Assembly: GCA_006535965.1 (NCBI GenBank)
Contig: QEAR01000012.1
Location: 1 to 64,000, forward strand
Source: Spizellomyces sp. 'palustris'
Lineage: Eukaryota; Chytridiomycota; Chytridiomycetes; Spizellomycetales; Spizellomycetaceae
Reading direction: 5' to 3'
Length of the DNA: 64,000 bases
In this document: positions 45,218 to 58,179 of the stretch, piece after piece
Numbering within the stretch: position 1 is the stretch's first letter
Layout of the letters: each line of letters starts with the position of its first letter
Program-made: the position numbers and the translations under genes
Notes under the pieces: model-generated
Databases searched by the model: none
Told to the model about the DNA's origin: nothing
What the model saw: only the letters and a program-made list of their open reading frames with translations

Positions 45218-48200
45218 GTATGTCTTGCGTAAATGTTTTAGTATTCCATTGGGTATGGGTCGTTCATGATTATTGGGTTTTTATAGCCATGTATACTCAA
45301 AGTGCGCATCGTTGCGGGGAGGAATCTCCCCGTCATGGACCGGGCAACCGAGCTGACAGGTACCCAAAAACCCTTCTCTGTCAACCCTCGTGAACCTTAT
45401 CAACGCACAACCTAGACGCATTCGTCGAGGTCAAGTTTGCAGATTACGAAGAATACCGGACTCAAATTTACCGACGAAGTCTTAATCCCATCTGGAACGA
45501 GGATTTCCGTTTTGTACGTGCACTTTTCTCTCTCTGTTTTCAAATACATTCTCGTCTTTTACCAACACCCATCGTCAGGAAGTCAGCAACGACGCAGACC
45601 TCCAAAACGAGCCCCTAGAACTCAAAGTCATGGACTATGATCAAATCACGTACAATGACTCGATTGGAACAGTGTTTATTGATTTGAATCCGCTTTTGAC
45701 GTGGGATTCTATGGCGCAGATTTCGGGCTGGATACCCATGTGAGTAAGCGTTCTGGGGAATGGATTCCCATGGGGGTCTATTTCTTTGAAAACCGGCTGA
45801 TGTTCGTTTTCGGGTAGATTTGATACACTGCGGGGAGCGAGGGGTGAATTGAATGTCCAGGTCCGCTTGCAATTCTTTGGAGATGTGAACCCTTTTAAAG
45901 GTAAGAGCGAAAGAAAGACAGTGTCTTGTCGTACTCGAACAATGACTGACTTTTGTCTTTTTTTTTCGGGTTAGATAGTTCGGCGGGTGTGCAATTCTAT
46001 ACCATGACATCCCTACCACCCAATGTCAACGTTGTGGCCGTTCTCGGATTCGTTTTCGCGCTAGACAATGAGGATGATCCGGAATATGTAAGTTACCCAA
46101 CTTGATCTCGCCACAATGTCCAAAAACTGATGCACACATTTTACAGCACTGGAGCGATAATTTCCGTACTCCCCGTACATCAAACGAGTCGCGCACACGC
46201 GTCATGTACCGCCTTAGCGGACAATTACGTCGACAGCTTGGCAAAAAAGTGCTCGAACTCAACGGGAACGCTGTGGTTGGGTTTAAACAGTGTTTTGATA
46301 TCGAGAGCGAGGAGAGAGCCATTACCGCTCGGGCGATTGGAACCGCTGTTCGCCTTTCCGTGCCAGATCAAGTACCACTCGACCGAGGACAGTCATGGTC
46401 ATCCATGCAGACCCCGGGCGCCTCCCCTTTGAATACCCCCTTTTCTGAACACCTTCCGTCCGTCTCCCCTCTCGCACCTGGAATGGCCACAGCAGCCAAA
46501 GCTACACTGACACCTGAAGAGCTCTCTGAGAACGGATCCTCGTTTCTTGACGAACAGCCCTCTGCCCTCCTCGTCGCCTCGGCAGCAACCGGATACAAAT
46601 CCGCCGAACACATGATACTTACCCTCCACAATTTTCCCACTGGCGCCATCCTGGGCATTGGTGGCCTCATATCGGCCACATCCGTCAAAGTGATTGAAAA
46701 CGACTCCAAGGACATTCGCGAGGCCTGGTGGACGGAGCTTCGCGACGAAATAAAATCCCATGCGCGGGCGCTGGGATGTCCTTTTGTCATTGGGTACAGC
46801 GAAAACACGTCCATTAGTGATGAATTGGCTGTATTGCATTGTAGTGGCACTGCAGCTATTTTGGATCTGTCGGTTATGAATTCCTTTTCGGGTACTGCTC
46901 ATTCTTCGAGGATGAATTCGGTATCTGGATGGGAGTCGAGAGGGGATGAGGCAGTGGGATCGGTTACGCAGAGTGGACCTGTCCATAGGACATCCATTAG
47001 TGGGAGCGAATATCGTGAGAGCTTTTTGGAAGCTTTTGCGAGACGGAAGCGGAAGCGCAAACGTGCCAAAGGTCAGTTTTTTGGGATTTGTCATTTGATT
47101 GTACAACAACTGACGGGTATCTTTAGGCTGCCAAGCCTGCCATATAACCTACAGACGCGATGAATCACCCTTCCCGATGTCGTATGCGAAATGTGGTGTG
47201 TGTAAAAAGAAACATGTACCAGAAGTGTTGTTGACGACGATTGAACCGCCTGGCGATTTGGATACGGTTGGGAACGGAATTTTGTTGGAAGCGCATGGTA
47301 CGTGCTAGCTTGCTGCATTGGTTTTGGACGTTATTTTGACTCTTTGATTTCTAGTCTGCCGGTACCGCAAAACCCATGGAGACTCCCGCCCTTCTGTCGT
47401 TAGTGAATCCATTCCATTTGCGCAGTACGACATTCACCGACAATTAATGTACAAACTCCGGATCTATGGCCTCAACGCTGTCTTTGGATTGAAAATCCAG
47501 TATAGTGTGGGCGAGTCGCTCATGACGGCCGTTGCGACGGGTACGGCCGTCTTTGTTCGTGCCTTGCCACCTCCCCCTGCCATGAAAGTCTTTCGAAACC
47601 TGGACGTTGTAGACGAAGAGGACAAAAACCTCCTGGACATTCAACGGAAAATCATGCTGCGAAGCGAAAGCAATCGCAAGATGATCGAAGAGGCTTTATC
47701 GCAGTTGGATTTGAATGATGATTGTGGTGCACAACAACCTGGCGAGTCGGACCAGGTTGCGAGAAGCGAGACGGATTCCGGAAGTGAGTCGGACAGCGAT
47801 TCAGAGGATGAACAGGAATTTCGACGACATCGCAGCGTTGTGGTTCAAATCGATGATGAACAAGATGAAGATTTGGTGTTGATGCAGGATCCGAGTTTCC
47901 CAGACGATTTCCAAATGTGTAATACTGGTGTGGCACCTAAATCCGATACCCTCTTCCAACCTCAAAACCTCTACCACATCCAAATGGTGTCCATTGTCAA
48001 ACACGCTGCCATTAGCGTGGTGTCTCACCACCCTAATCGCCAACTAGCCGATATTTTCAAAAACCTTTACCAGGAACTGGTCTTCCAATTAGCCTATTTC
48101 AAACCTTGCATTGTCGGGGGCTTAAATTACGATGTCCAGCTCATCAAGGACAATGAAATTCAGATTGCGCTGACAGGGATTGCGCTGGGGCAGATCGTTC

Positions 48201-48853
48201 AGCAAGGTGACCCCGTCGACGTCCAGGCATCGAACGAAAGCTTTGCATTGGGAGATTCGCTTAAAAAAGTCCCTGGGCCTAATCGGGCGCCGACTAAAGT
48301 CTCCCTCGTCTCTCAATCCTCGACGCATTCCCTCGAGGACGGCATGGTGTTTTCTCTTGAAGATGACCACGAAACCGATACGGATCCGAACCGCCCCTCT
48401 TCACACACATCTCATAGCACACCCCCCTCCGTGAATGACCCTCCTACCCGTCCAAGCACACCCACCGCCCTCCATCTCTCGCTCACCCTCACAGACAACC
48501 CCTTTATCGACATTACACCCCTTTGGTACATCCCCAACACCCGCCTCACCCGCTTTCTAGGCCGCATCTCCCTCCATTTCGTAAAGGAAGCCGCCATGGT
48601 CTTTGAAGTCGGCACGGGCAATACAGGCATGGGAGGCTTCACGCACACATTCCTAGTAGAATTGTACGCCATTTGTCGGGCCCATGCTTTTGCGCTTGGT
48701 GGTAACGCCCTTGTTGCATTTCGCATGGATCAGATTGTTTTTGAGGAGAGTTTAAAGAATCAGGCTTATGCGCTTGTTTCTGTTGGTGGGGATGTGGTTG
48801 AAGTTGAGAGTTGGCGGGGACGGGTTGGGGGTTTGGTGTCGGTTTTGGGATAG
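45215..48853 (+). CDS. C2CD5: C2 domain-containing protein 5 orthologue (C2CD5/CDP138)
   Basis: Calcium/phospholipid-binding protein; in animals CDP138 promotes membrane fusion of transport vesicles. The start codon ATG 45215-45217 is alone in its exon: a GTATGT donor follows immediately and exon 2 at 45287 reads PCILKVRIVAGRNLPVMDRA, aligning with animal MPGKLKVKIVAGRHLPVMDRA. The C2 domain continues DAFVEVKFADYEEYRTQIY, SLNPIWNEDF, LKVMDYDQITYNDSIG, ISGWIPI; calcium-site aspartates are present. Downstream family blocks include RTPRTSNESRTRVMYRLSGQ, LGKKVLELNGNAVVGFKQCF and NALVAFRMDQIVFEESLKNQ. A zinc-finger-like CGVCKK and a long acidic Ser/Asp insert lie between. Ten or so exons, the last about 1.5 kb. 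The 3' end abuts a (TG)n repeat. Confidence 0.93.
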
Positions 48854-48854
48854 A

Positions 48855-48875
48855 TGTGTGTGTGTGTGTGTGTGT
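48855..48875. repeat. (TG)n microsatellite
   Basis: 21-nt uninterrupted TG run two bases after the C2CD5 stop codon, probably in its 3' UTR. Confidence 0.95.
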
Positions 48876-49092
48876 AGTTGATGTATTTTGGAAAGAGTCC
48901 TTTCCTTGTTATGTTTGCGAAAATGTTTCGTTTGGATCATGCCGGGACTTCAGACAAACGGTTTTTTATTTTGAACGTGTCAAAGGAAACGAATAAACTT
49001 CTTGACGCGTCCAACGTAATCCTTCAACTCCCGACCAACTTGCCTTTTAGTGTTTCAAACTTTTTGCAACTTTTAAAATAAACAAGAGAGCT

Positions 49093-49868
49093 ATGCTCCA
49101 CACACCCACCTCCCAAAACCAAACCGACTCTTCAAATCTCACCGTAAGAAAGACCCAAAGAACTCTTATCCCAGTTTTCAACAAACAAAAAACAATACAA
49201 AGCCTTATCCCATTTTATAGATCCCCCATCTAACCCACCTCTTCACTTACACCCCACCCACGCTCCCCACCCTCCTCAAAACCCACAGCCCCCAAATCCT
49301 CCAAACGCTGCTCACCCACCTCGACTCCCCACCCCACGTCGCCCTTCTCACCCCTTTATTCATCTTGTACCCTCCTAGTAAAGCCATGGCGTTGCGCAAT
49401 GGGAGTTTAGATGCGCTTGTAGCTGGTATTGAAAGTAGGTGTGGGATGGAGGTTGTTGAGGCTTTGCAGGCTTTTTTGGTGGATTATTGTGAAGGGTGTG
49501 AGGTATGGTGTGTATAGAAAAGAAAAGGATTCATGTCATTTTTTATTTATTTATGTTTTTGGTTTGTTTGTAGATATTTGAACAAGGAGCTTTGGAAAAA
49601 GTATGTCATATATTGGTGGATTCGAGAACGGAGGAAGGGTTACGGTAAGAGTCTTTTACATTTGTTAATGTGTGAATGTGTTGAGGGGAGTTTTCTTCAA
49701 TTGCCTTTACCGAAAATTGCCAACAGTCATAAATGCATCGAACTTTTGACAGTTTATCTCGCACCCACTCCGCCCAAAACAACTAAAGAGAAACAGCATA
49801 CCCTTGAAGCTTACTTGGGTCCGCGGTTCGTAAGGAGGTTGATCAAAGGGTTGGAAAGCCTCTTGTAA
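49093..49868 (+). CDS. SIN-component Cdc14-type protein
   Basis: Small helical protein resembling the fungal septation-initiation-network component Cdc14, the partner of Sid1 kinase and unrelated to Cdc14 phosphatase. Exons: 49093 to about 49143 (MLHTPTSQNQTDSSNLT), 49221 to about 49502 (PQILQTLLTHLDSPPHVALL; ILYPPSKAMALRNGSLDALV), then IFEQGALEKVCHILVDSRTE, and a last exon CIELLTVYLAPTPPKTTKEKQ ending at 49868. The last motif matches the family's 'FLYFYL.PE...TTKEKQ' block near the C-terminus. It is shorter than Dikarya homologues. The second exon has extreme C-rich to G-rich composition change. Family call rests mainly on the C-terminal block. Confidence 0.65.
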
Positions 49869-49967
49869 AAATACATTTATTACGCATATTGCACATGCCA
49901 GAAAATGTATTCTCCATTTGCAGAAAAAGACATTTTCAAAATAAAGAAAATAAATACAAAATATATT

Positions 49968-52900
49968 TCACCCTACAATTCCTCTCAACCGTTCCTTTTC
50001 CGCTTCGTTCAGAAACCCGTCGCAGAGTTGCAAAAATCCCTGGGTGTTTTCTCTTGCTGAGGTTTGAAAGAATTCTGCTAGGTAAGCCTGTTGAATGTTT
50101 GTGTTATGACAAGTATGCAAAAAATGTATAAAACCAAATCAGAACGACACCTTTAAATCCATTTGATAAATGGGATTACTCCAAAGCTCTTCATCGGCAC
50201 CCTCGTAGTCGGTTGCATCCACGTCGACGACTCCCCCCTTACTGATCAAATCTAGATATATCGAAACTGTTAGACGCTTTGAGAAGGATATCGACATGCT
50301 CGACAGCCTCACCAGCCAAAAAGTCGTCACGCTGAATCCGATCCACGTCCTCCCAATCCACATCCTCCTATTACACACACGCACATTAGAGCGAAACCTC
50401 TTAAATTTATCAAACAGGAAAAACCTACTTCGTCAGAATCTACACCCTCAGTTGTCTCCTCCTCGTCGTCCGGGTTTCCCCGTCGGGATGCTCTTCCCAT
50501 CTGACTCTCAGTCTGATGCTGTAGCTCAACAAGCAAAAGCTTGATGGCTTTAGCTGGAAACGGGATTACACTGTACTGCGCTGGCCCTGTTTAAACCGTA
50601 CGGGTGGTCAGCAATCTGCGCCAACGACTCCATGCGGACAACAATAATGTTCTCACGTTGTCTTGTCATGGAACGCGTGATGATCTCTATACATCAAAAA
50701 GAAGTCAAAACGAGCAATCGGGATCCCCAACTCCATCAAATCTCCCCACATACTGTTTGACACCACAATCTCGTCACCCTTGACCTGCAAAGCCTGTAGC
50801 CGCGTATCACCATTCAGTAGCAGCTTACTCATCGCCAAAGCACTGAAAGAGGAACGAAATCAATCGCTACGTATGCATTGGCCAAACCACGAGACCAATG
50901 TTGGTGCAACACTCACCTGACTTTAATACTATAAAATCCCTGGAAATCGCCAAAATGTTCACACCACAGCTCGATGATCAGCTCAAGGCCGTTTTTACCA
51001 TTGAGGTCGAGTTGGCTGAGAAAGTCGATCACGGTTTCCGGGTGGTTGAGGATGAGATGGGCGAATACCATCACCAGTTGCTGCACACAGTAGGCATTCG
51101 GGTTGAGCTGGACATGTCATACCTACCCGACCATAGGGAGATACGTACCTGTATAAAAGATGACGTCCTGGCTGCCTGCAGGCGCCGTGCAACAGCCGTC
51201 AAAAGCTCGGGCAATACCGGCGTGAGCTCATTTCCGCCCTACATAATTGCTTGATCAGCTAAAAGTTTCCACACAGAAACCCCAACCATCCCAACTCCAC
51301 CTTTTGAATCAATCTTGTGACCAGATCCCCAACAAATATAGATGCTGATTCCGACTGCGAGGGATGCAACAGTTTTGCAATAAACTGAATCACGTAATCC
51401 AGCCCGGTTTTCTGACCATCTGTCCACCTCGCGATCCTAGCCAAGTCTCTTTGCACGAGTTCTTTCACTGTGTCCTGGCCGTTTTGTAGAATGCTGTGAT
51501 CATCCACGACCAATAACATTTGGATCAAGTCGGGGAACACTTGGTTAGTGTAGACAGGTGGGAAGGGTTCTGGTATGTGCTTGATCAGTGCGGTCATTAA
51601 GGTTAAAGCAGTCTACGTATCGGAAGAGGTTGATTATCAATGACAGATAATCGGCCGACGAATTGCAACTTACAGCAACCGCCCAAGGCATCTTTTCCAC
51701 ATTTTCTAATCGCAAGACATCGCGGACAGCTGGGACCATATGCTCTTGAAACGGCACCGCCATGGATTTATTTGCTGCCAGCACATTAAAGAGATCCACA
51801 ATAATCTCCGTCAAAAGAAAATCTGTAAAGATGATAACAGTTTAATGAGCCGAGAACATTCCACCAAAAAGTTCTTTTATGTCGCGGTTGCGATGCACGC
51901 CCTACCCTCGGCACCCCGGACCCACACATTCAGCACAAGCCTCGAAATCATGTTCTCGTACTGGGCAGTAACCTCTTCATTCACCTTTACAAAATGTGAA
52001 ACTTTAATTACCATCCATTGCGACTGATGCAACCGATGAAAGCAAACCTTGGCGACTGTTCCCAAAGTCTCGAGCAACAATGCCAGTGCTTCCTCAGAAG
52101 CAGACTCTGACAACTGCAGAATCCCTTCAATGATTGGGGCCTGGAATGGTACCAACTGTGTTGCGTCCACCTGGAAACAAAATCTGTAGGATATGAGTGT
52201 GGATGACAAGAGGAAATTCACATCGGCCATTCTCACCCCCGCAGAGCTTTGAGCGCAGATACCTTCACCGCTGCGCTGGTAATATTGGGACCCAAAGCTT
52301 CCACCGCGGCTCCCATGTACTGGGACACCAGATGGGATGGTAGGACCTCAGCAAATTGGCTGGAAAACCACAATGCACGTCCCTGCAAAAAGGGATGGTC
52401 TATGCCATCCGAGCGCAATGTCAGTTGCATGTATGTCCCTCCAATTCGACCATAGAGAGCACCTTACCAATGCATTTCATGTCGCTCAAGACCACATGGT
52501 TGAATAAGCCTTCCAGATCAAACGTCAGACGCTGACTCCGTATGTGATCGATCAATTCACCGTTCAGACGTCCAAGTGCCAATAGACATGCTTCATGGAC
52601 CTTCCACCACGCTTTATTTCCGCTCTCGCGTGCCTTTGTCGACTCCTGAAATTGGCTTTGCACCGCTTGACAAAGTGCTTGAAGAGTCTCGAATGGAAAA
52701 GATTCTACCAGAGCCTGCGTAGGAGGAATGAAGACATTCAATGTCCAAACGTTGACGGACGGACCCATCCCCAATGTATACCAGTATAAGTTCCTCCACG
52801 GCAATTCGAACGTTGTAACTCATTGCCTCTTCCTCATCATCCTGAATGAACTGATTCATATCATTCGTCCAAGTCTCCTCCTGTAAACTTTGGTATTAGA

Positions 52901-54414
52901 TTGGCCTCATCACAGCAGTGCGGTATTTCAGATTACCATTTCAGCCGTGATCTGCAAATACGTCAGAACCACTCCAATCAAATGCTTCAAGAAATCCCCC
53001 GCCTGCTTTGGCCCTTGCGTCCCAGGTATCGGTACGGTAAACATGTGCCTTAAACCCTTCTTCCTTGCCACCAATTGCACATACTCCAGCAACGAATAAA
53101 GCAATGATTCAAATCCGAGCACCTCCCCATCCGAATCAACATCGACTGTTTCATGGAGCTCATCTGTGGGAGTAACTCGCTCGTCTCTGTACTGTGTTTG
53201 TAGCGCTACGAGATGATTCCAGACGGGTTCAAGGAATTGAAGGGTATACTGAGACATTGGTTTCGGAAACTGTTTGACAAGCTTACAGAGGGTCTATACG
53301 GCATGAAAGACGGATGATAAGTATTGTCGCAGAGGTAAACGGGACAATCCCGCACTTACCCGCAACACCTCATGTTTTACAGGCAGTGATTCCGGCGTGG
53401 TGTTTATATTTGCCAGAGTCTTTTTGAAAGATTCCATCCATGTTGGTAATAGGGGTTCGACATAGTTTCGGATGACTTCAGGGTGCTCGTCGGACACCAT
53501 GTATGCGATATCCGCAAAGTCCCGGAACATTCCGAGTGCCCTGGCACGATCTCGAGGGCTGTATGACTGGTTTGTCATGTAAGTATGTGCCATTTCTGTA
53601 GCTGACAGCTATGCAGATGAACCCACATCCTCGGTGCCAAATATCCGATGTAATTCGGGAAGTAACGCCGGTGCAAGGTACGGAAAATGCTGATCTGTCA
53701 AGTCATCCCTCACGAATTCAGCCAACACCCGCATGGCGCCATGAACGTGGTCCGCATTTCCACCACGGATATCCGCAAGAAGAGTCTCAAATAGATCCGG
53801 CCACGACTCTGGCCAGTCGAAATGCGCGATGCGCGAGACGACATACGCCTGTGGATAAAGATAACCAAAAGGATCAGAATCTCTTGATAGCATTGAGCAC
53901 GCATGGATGAGCCATACAATCAGAACTCGCATACGCTTATTCGAGTCTCTTATTCCTGGTAATATCATTGACTTGACAGCTGCCTTGACCTACGCCCAAA
54001 TGCAACGTTCCAGGGTCAGTGTCCTCATGAACCGACAAAGGTTAAATGTCCGATCAGCGGTATAACAACCTCTATTGGCGGTTCAGGTCCAACAAACTTA
54101 TCGTCCGCCTTTCGCGACCAATGAGTATCCACGTAGTTTTTCAACGACACAGCGGCCAATTGGCGTTCGGGAGGAGAGAAAGCAGGTCCCAATGCAATTT
54201 GAGTGAGATACTGCGCATAATCTACAGCAGGACAGAGAGAGAGAGGCGACTGAATAACTATGACTTTAAAATGGTGATCTTGACATTTACCAGGCTGTAG
54301 TCGTTGCAATTCCTTTGCGCGCAACTCGGCGGCAATGCGAGTGTTTGGGTCGTGAGAAAGGCATGCTGAAAGGTTTAGTAGGACAGTTTGGTCCATTTTC
54401 AGAGTGCCTACCAT
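49968..54414 (-). CDS. IPO9: Importin-9-type karyopherin (IPO9/Kap114)
   Basis: Nuclear import receptor of the importin-beta family; IPO9/Kap114 carries histones H2A-H2B, TBP and other basic cargo. Two in-frame ATGs (54414, 54396) open the gene; the second has the better context (gaaaATGg). Blocks aligning with human IPO9: ERQLAAVSLKNYVDTHWS, VVSRIAHFDWPESWPDLFET, VHGAMRVLAEFVRDDLTDQH, DVDSDGEVLGFESLLYSLLE, DDEEEAMSYNVRIAVEEL, WWKVHEACLLALGRL, FLQGRALWFSSQFAEVLP and the C-terminal NPIYQMDLK, AYLAEFF. An acidic loop (EDVDWEDVDRIQRDDF) near the end corresponds to the acidic H2A-H2B-contacting loop of the family. About 14 introns. Minor junctions are approximate. Confidence 0.92.
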
Positions 54415-54709
54415 CCCCGGCCCCCAATGGGATGAATCACGCAGAAGATGACCTTGAGCCTCGTATCGTTCCTCCGGGCACGTGTCACCACCGTTGAGCT
54501 TTTAGCCTTAGGAAATTGGTTGAAATTGCAAGTCCCCAAAGTGCCTTCATCCGAATATTTAAAAGGTGACGTTCCCCGTCCGGTGTGTGTCGTCAATCTA
54601 TTCGTATATTGCATCTTACAATAAAAAAAAGGCCGTCACCCTCCAAAGACAGCCCTTTGCCCAATATCTATTATATACAAACAATCATTACTGCTCTTTT
54701 CCAGATCTC

Positions 54710-55441
54710 TCAAGTATTTGGCCGTGCGGCCTCTGCAGCAGCCGCAACAACCTCCCCCAATCTCTTTGCAGCAACCCCGGTCCGTTGTATTTCCACTTGC
54801 AAATCAATAGACATGGTTCGTATGTCTGGTGTTGTCATTTGCACTCCCGTCGCCACAGGAAGAGCGAGAAGATGGGTTTCTCTCGCACGATCCTGGAAAT
54901 TGGCGATGATGCGTTTGAGGTTTTGAGCGTCCCCTACAATGTTTCGATCGTTAGCCTGGCCCTTCGGGTGCGCGCATTTGGGTGCAAACCTACTCTGAAC
55001 CGCTAGGTATGGATACGGATGGACAAGTGCGTTCTGGCTGAGGTAGTAGCAAAGAGGGGTAAACAAAATGATTCTGTATAAAAGAGAGAAGAGGACTGAC
55101 GTTTGACGATCTGCTACTCACATTTTCCCAAAAAACTCTGTATACGCATCTTTCAATTCTTCATTCAGATTCAGCAAGACGTTCACATTTTCAATTTGCT
55201 CTTGCAGCGATCCCCTTGATGTGTCTATTTGTTGGCTAAATGTCGGTTCTTCTTCCACCACTAGGACAGGCTGTTGGACTGGTTCTGCTGGTGGAAGTTC
55301 GGGGGGCAATTGTGATGCATCTGGCAAGGTGTTGTATGGAAAGAATTCGGTGTCAGGTATGCCCGTAAGATTTGGTGGTTGGTCAAAGGCTTCAAGTGGT
55401 GGAAATGCTTCAAAGTCTTCAAAAGAAAATGGATTGTCCAT
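54710..55441 (-). CDS. Unidentified protein
   Basis: Not recognised. From ATG 55441 it reads MDNPFSFEDFEAFPPLEAFD, then a Pro/Glu-rich segment and a helical stretch (SLQEQIENVNVLLNLNEELK, DAYTEFFGK). After an intron (GTGAGT donor) the protein continues QNALVHPYPYLAVQ, and after a second intron DAQNLKRIIANFQDRARETH, TTPDIRTMSIDLQVEIQRTG, VAAKRLGEVVAAAAEAARPN. The open frame extends upstream to about 55630 without an ATG, so an earlier exon is possible and the true start may lie farther 5'. It contains an NPF tripeptide. It has a short divergent promoter with ATG101. Confidence 0.55.
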
Positions 55442-55638
55442 TGGCGAAACAAGTTCCAAAAATGTCGCGCGTCGGGATTTTGGGGGCGGAGGTTTGTGAC
55501 ATAAACTTTCACTGCAGATCTCCTCACGCGGATCGACAATTTCCCCAATTCCAACCAATGGCTCCCATATCGCCAGTTGGTAAGAGTCAGCGTTCTTGCG
55601 TCCTTTCAACTTGCTGACATGTTGCTTCTTTTGGAGTT

Positions 55639-56556
55639 ATGCCCGTGGAGCTCGTGGTCGACCGATACTATTTGGCAGCGGTGATGAAGGGTAAAGACCA
55701 AAGTGGCCGCAGAGTACTATATATTGCAATAAAATGCTCAACAGTCTCACCGGACTTGAACAGCTCTCCTTCACTCTATACTCTTTCATAGACGCTTCAC
55801 TTCAGAACGGCCTATGGAAATCGATCTAGATGCTCTGAACGTCACCTACGTGGGTTGCCAAATAAAAGTGTCTAGGACACTGGTGGCAACCAAAACCTGA
55901 CCATGGTTAATACAGGCCCGTCTAGAAGATCCTGAACTGGAACGAGCCGTTGATGAAAAGGTCCGAATGTTTGATAAAGCGTTGGAGCCTCTTTCTGGAC
56001 GAAATAAAGGACAGGTGAGCGCGCTTGCTTGAAAGGTAGGCGAATGGACGTCTGAAAGTCGAGAGTCAGTAATTTATGTTCTTTTTTCAAATAGATTGCT
56101 GTTATGTTTTTTGAAAGGCGGGCTAAAAAATCATGGTTTACGAAAACCGAAGAAGAAGTTTGTTGGGAGGTTGGTCAAAAGCTGTGCAAAGTGCAATGGA
56201 AACTTGCAGTTTTTATGGCATCTCATTCTTTCTTAGCAATGGGTCATAACGATAACCATACGAGAATCCCGAACTGAGCGTGAACATATCGATGCACGCC
56301 GGGCACTCCAAAAAGATCTTGTGACGGCATTGACCAGCATCTCACAGATGACAAACGAGCAAAAAGATCACATCCCGCCGATCGTCAACAATGATCCATT
56401 CCCGTTTCAGGTATGTATAGCTTCTTTTTGGTCGATATGAATGGGAGCTGACCTATCGTTACGTAGATTGTGATATCGTCCAATTCAGATGCGTCGTGGA
56501 CATCCATGTTTAAACAGATGATATCGTCGGGTGGCCCATGGCTTTCCGCGACATGA
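55639..56556 (+). CDS. ATG101: Autophagy initiation protein ATG101
   Basis: HORMA-fold partner of ATG13 in the ULK1/Atg1 complex that starts autophagy; present in most fungi and animals but lost in budding yeast. Exons: 55639-55690 (MPVELVVDRYYLAAVMK), 55764-55849 (LLHSILFHRRFTSERPME, IDLDALNVTY), 55916-56014 (RLEDPELERAVDEKV), 56095 onward (IAVMFFERRAKKSWF; EEEVCWEQWVITITI), a long exon with DHIPPIVNNDPFPFQ, and a final exon to 56556. The AVMKALLHSILFHR block matches AMLAVLHTVLLHR of human ATG101. Trp-Phe in KKSWFTK corresponds to the WF finger that recruits downstream factors. The last exon (ISSNSDASWTSMFKQM) corresponds to the C-terminal strand of the fold. Confidence 0.9.
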
Positions 56557-56708
56557 TGACATATCGAAAGCAGGACACCTCCGAGGGCATGGCTTTTGGA
56601 CGTTTGGACATGTAATACTGATGTATATATTCTTCCATAAATAATGATTCTATCTACTGAAATGTCAACACTGCCCTGAATATTCCCCCTTGTTTGTCGT
56701 AGATTTAC

Positions 56709-57891
56709 CTATACTACTTCTGGGTCCCCAGCGTCTTCATTCTCCATGTCCAACGACACCTCCCAAAACCCCTCTTCGACACCCATCTTTCCAACATCAA
56801 AAACATGTGCACTAGTATTATTAAACACATCCCCAGTTAAGAAGGGATGCGGGAAGGGTAACTCCTCTAGGACCTGCAAGGACCTGCAGAGATACGGCGC
56901 TTTTCGTTCAAGAGCGGACGAAAGCTGTATCATTGAGTACGCCTCAAAGCTATTCCCGATGATCATAAGTCCGGAAAGTTTGGCTTGTGTCCAATTGGAC
57001 CGGAGAACATTGCTGTAGAGAGTATGGCCACAGTGGGGCATGTAGAAGAGAGTGGGGTTTTTTATTGGTCGGAGGCCGCGCTTTTGGTTGGGCGGATGAT
57101 GTGGTCAATACGATTTGAGTTTGATGTCACAAGGAGTGTAAAGTCGTGTTTGACAAACGAACGAATAACCATACCTCATTCCGTTCAATATCGGTAAATC
57201 CCAACAACTTTACAACTTGCTTGTCCAACTCTGTCATCACTGGATCGAATATATACAAACTTCCCGCCAGCTACTTTGCGTATTCAAATGTAAGCATCAG
57301 CAGCACTTTACAAGGATAGAAGCAGCTTGAAACGACATTCACGCCTCTTTTGTCGAGTCGTTTACCTCAAACACTTCTCGGAGAAGTAGCAAGAGCATAA
57401 GCTGGTATTGGGATGTGGCCGACCGAACCGGTGATCCAACACCATAGCAAACGCAGTCTACGTTTCGCGGTCGAATGGCGGAGCCGGAAGATAGAGTATT
57501 GATCGGTTGCAAAAGCGCCTCTGAAAAACATGATTGCTTTATAATACACACCGATAGTGGTGACAATGTTGGAAAGGATAGGGACGTACCGCAAAGCTTG
57601 GTATAAAAGTCGCTCTCCTTTATAGCCTCCCTACCAATTGAACCCGATAAGTTCTCTTACCTGACTTGAATCTTGACACCCCCACACGAACCTCTTTCTT
57701 TCCAATTCACCCATTACACTCGAAACTGAAGGCTCTGGTTTTCTTGTTATGGCATGCCGCTGCTTTTGGCGTCTGTAAGCAAAACCGGAAGGAGAGGGTG
57801 ACAAATGTGGTTGCTTGTGAGAGGTGTGATTGTGGCTTTGGCGGCTCGCTCTTTTTCGATGGCTGACCAGGGTAAACCCGCCGTCCTCCAT
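56709..57891 (-). CDS. SRR1-domain protein
   Basis: SRR1-like protein (plant Sensitivity to Red light Reduced 1; yeast Ber1), a conserved family of unclear biochemistry. Start ATG 57891 (MEDGGFTLVSHRKRASRQSH) shows the family's 'DGFTVV..R' opening followed by a basic Gln/His/Lys region. The SRR1 domain is spread over four or five exons and includes CYGVGSPVRSATSQYQLMLL (glycine-rich strand), DPVMTELDKQVVKLLGFTDI and MPHCGHTLYSNVLRSNWTQA, LMIIGNSFEAYSM, the two diagnostic blocks (cys-his-tyr strand and 'GNSF' motif). C-terminal FPHPFLTGDVFNNTSAHVF is also conserved. Divergent from the ArgJ gene with 288 bp between starts. Confidence 0.85.
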
Positions 57892-58031
57892 GCTCGATAG
57901 TGGTCTACTTGAAAAAGAGGCCGGTAGTGCTCCTTCTTGGACCGCCGTGCTGTAATATCCCCTCGCTTCTAATGCTTTTCTTTTCTAAAGATCTCGTCGC
58001 TTGTCTTTGGCAAAAACTCAAAAGTGCTGAA

Positions 58032-58038
58032 TGAGTCA
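58032..58038. promoter_or_regulatory. TGAGTCA, candidate Gcn4/CpcA site before ArgJ
   Basis: Perfect Gcn4-type element 142 bp upstream of the ornithine acetyltransferase ATG. It is the second TGAGTCA placed before an amino-acid biosynthesis gene in this window. Confidence 0.45.
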
Positions 58039-58179
58039 TCCAGACTCCGATCATCTTGCGAACAGATCTTTTGCCGTCGCGTTCGTCGTTTTGAACTGTC
58101 CTCCAAACGCCTTTGAAGGAACAACGAATCGCTTTCGCCTTTTCCTTCCATACCGTTTTCTTCACGGAACCCAAACCCC

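Noticed and set aside
46399-47109. 236-codon minus-strand frame
   Set aside because: Antisense shadow of the C2CD5 exon.
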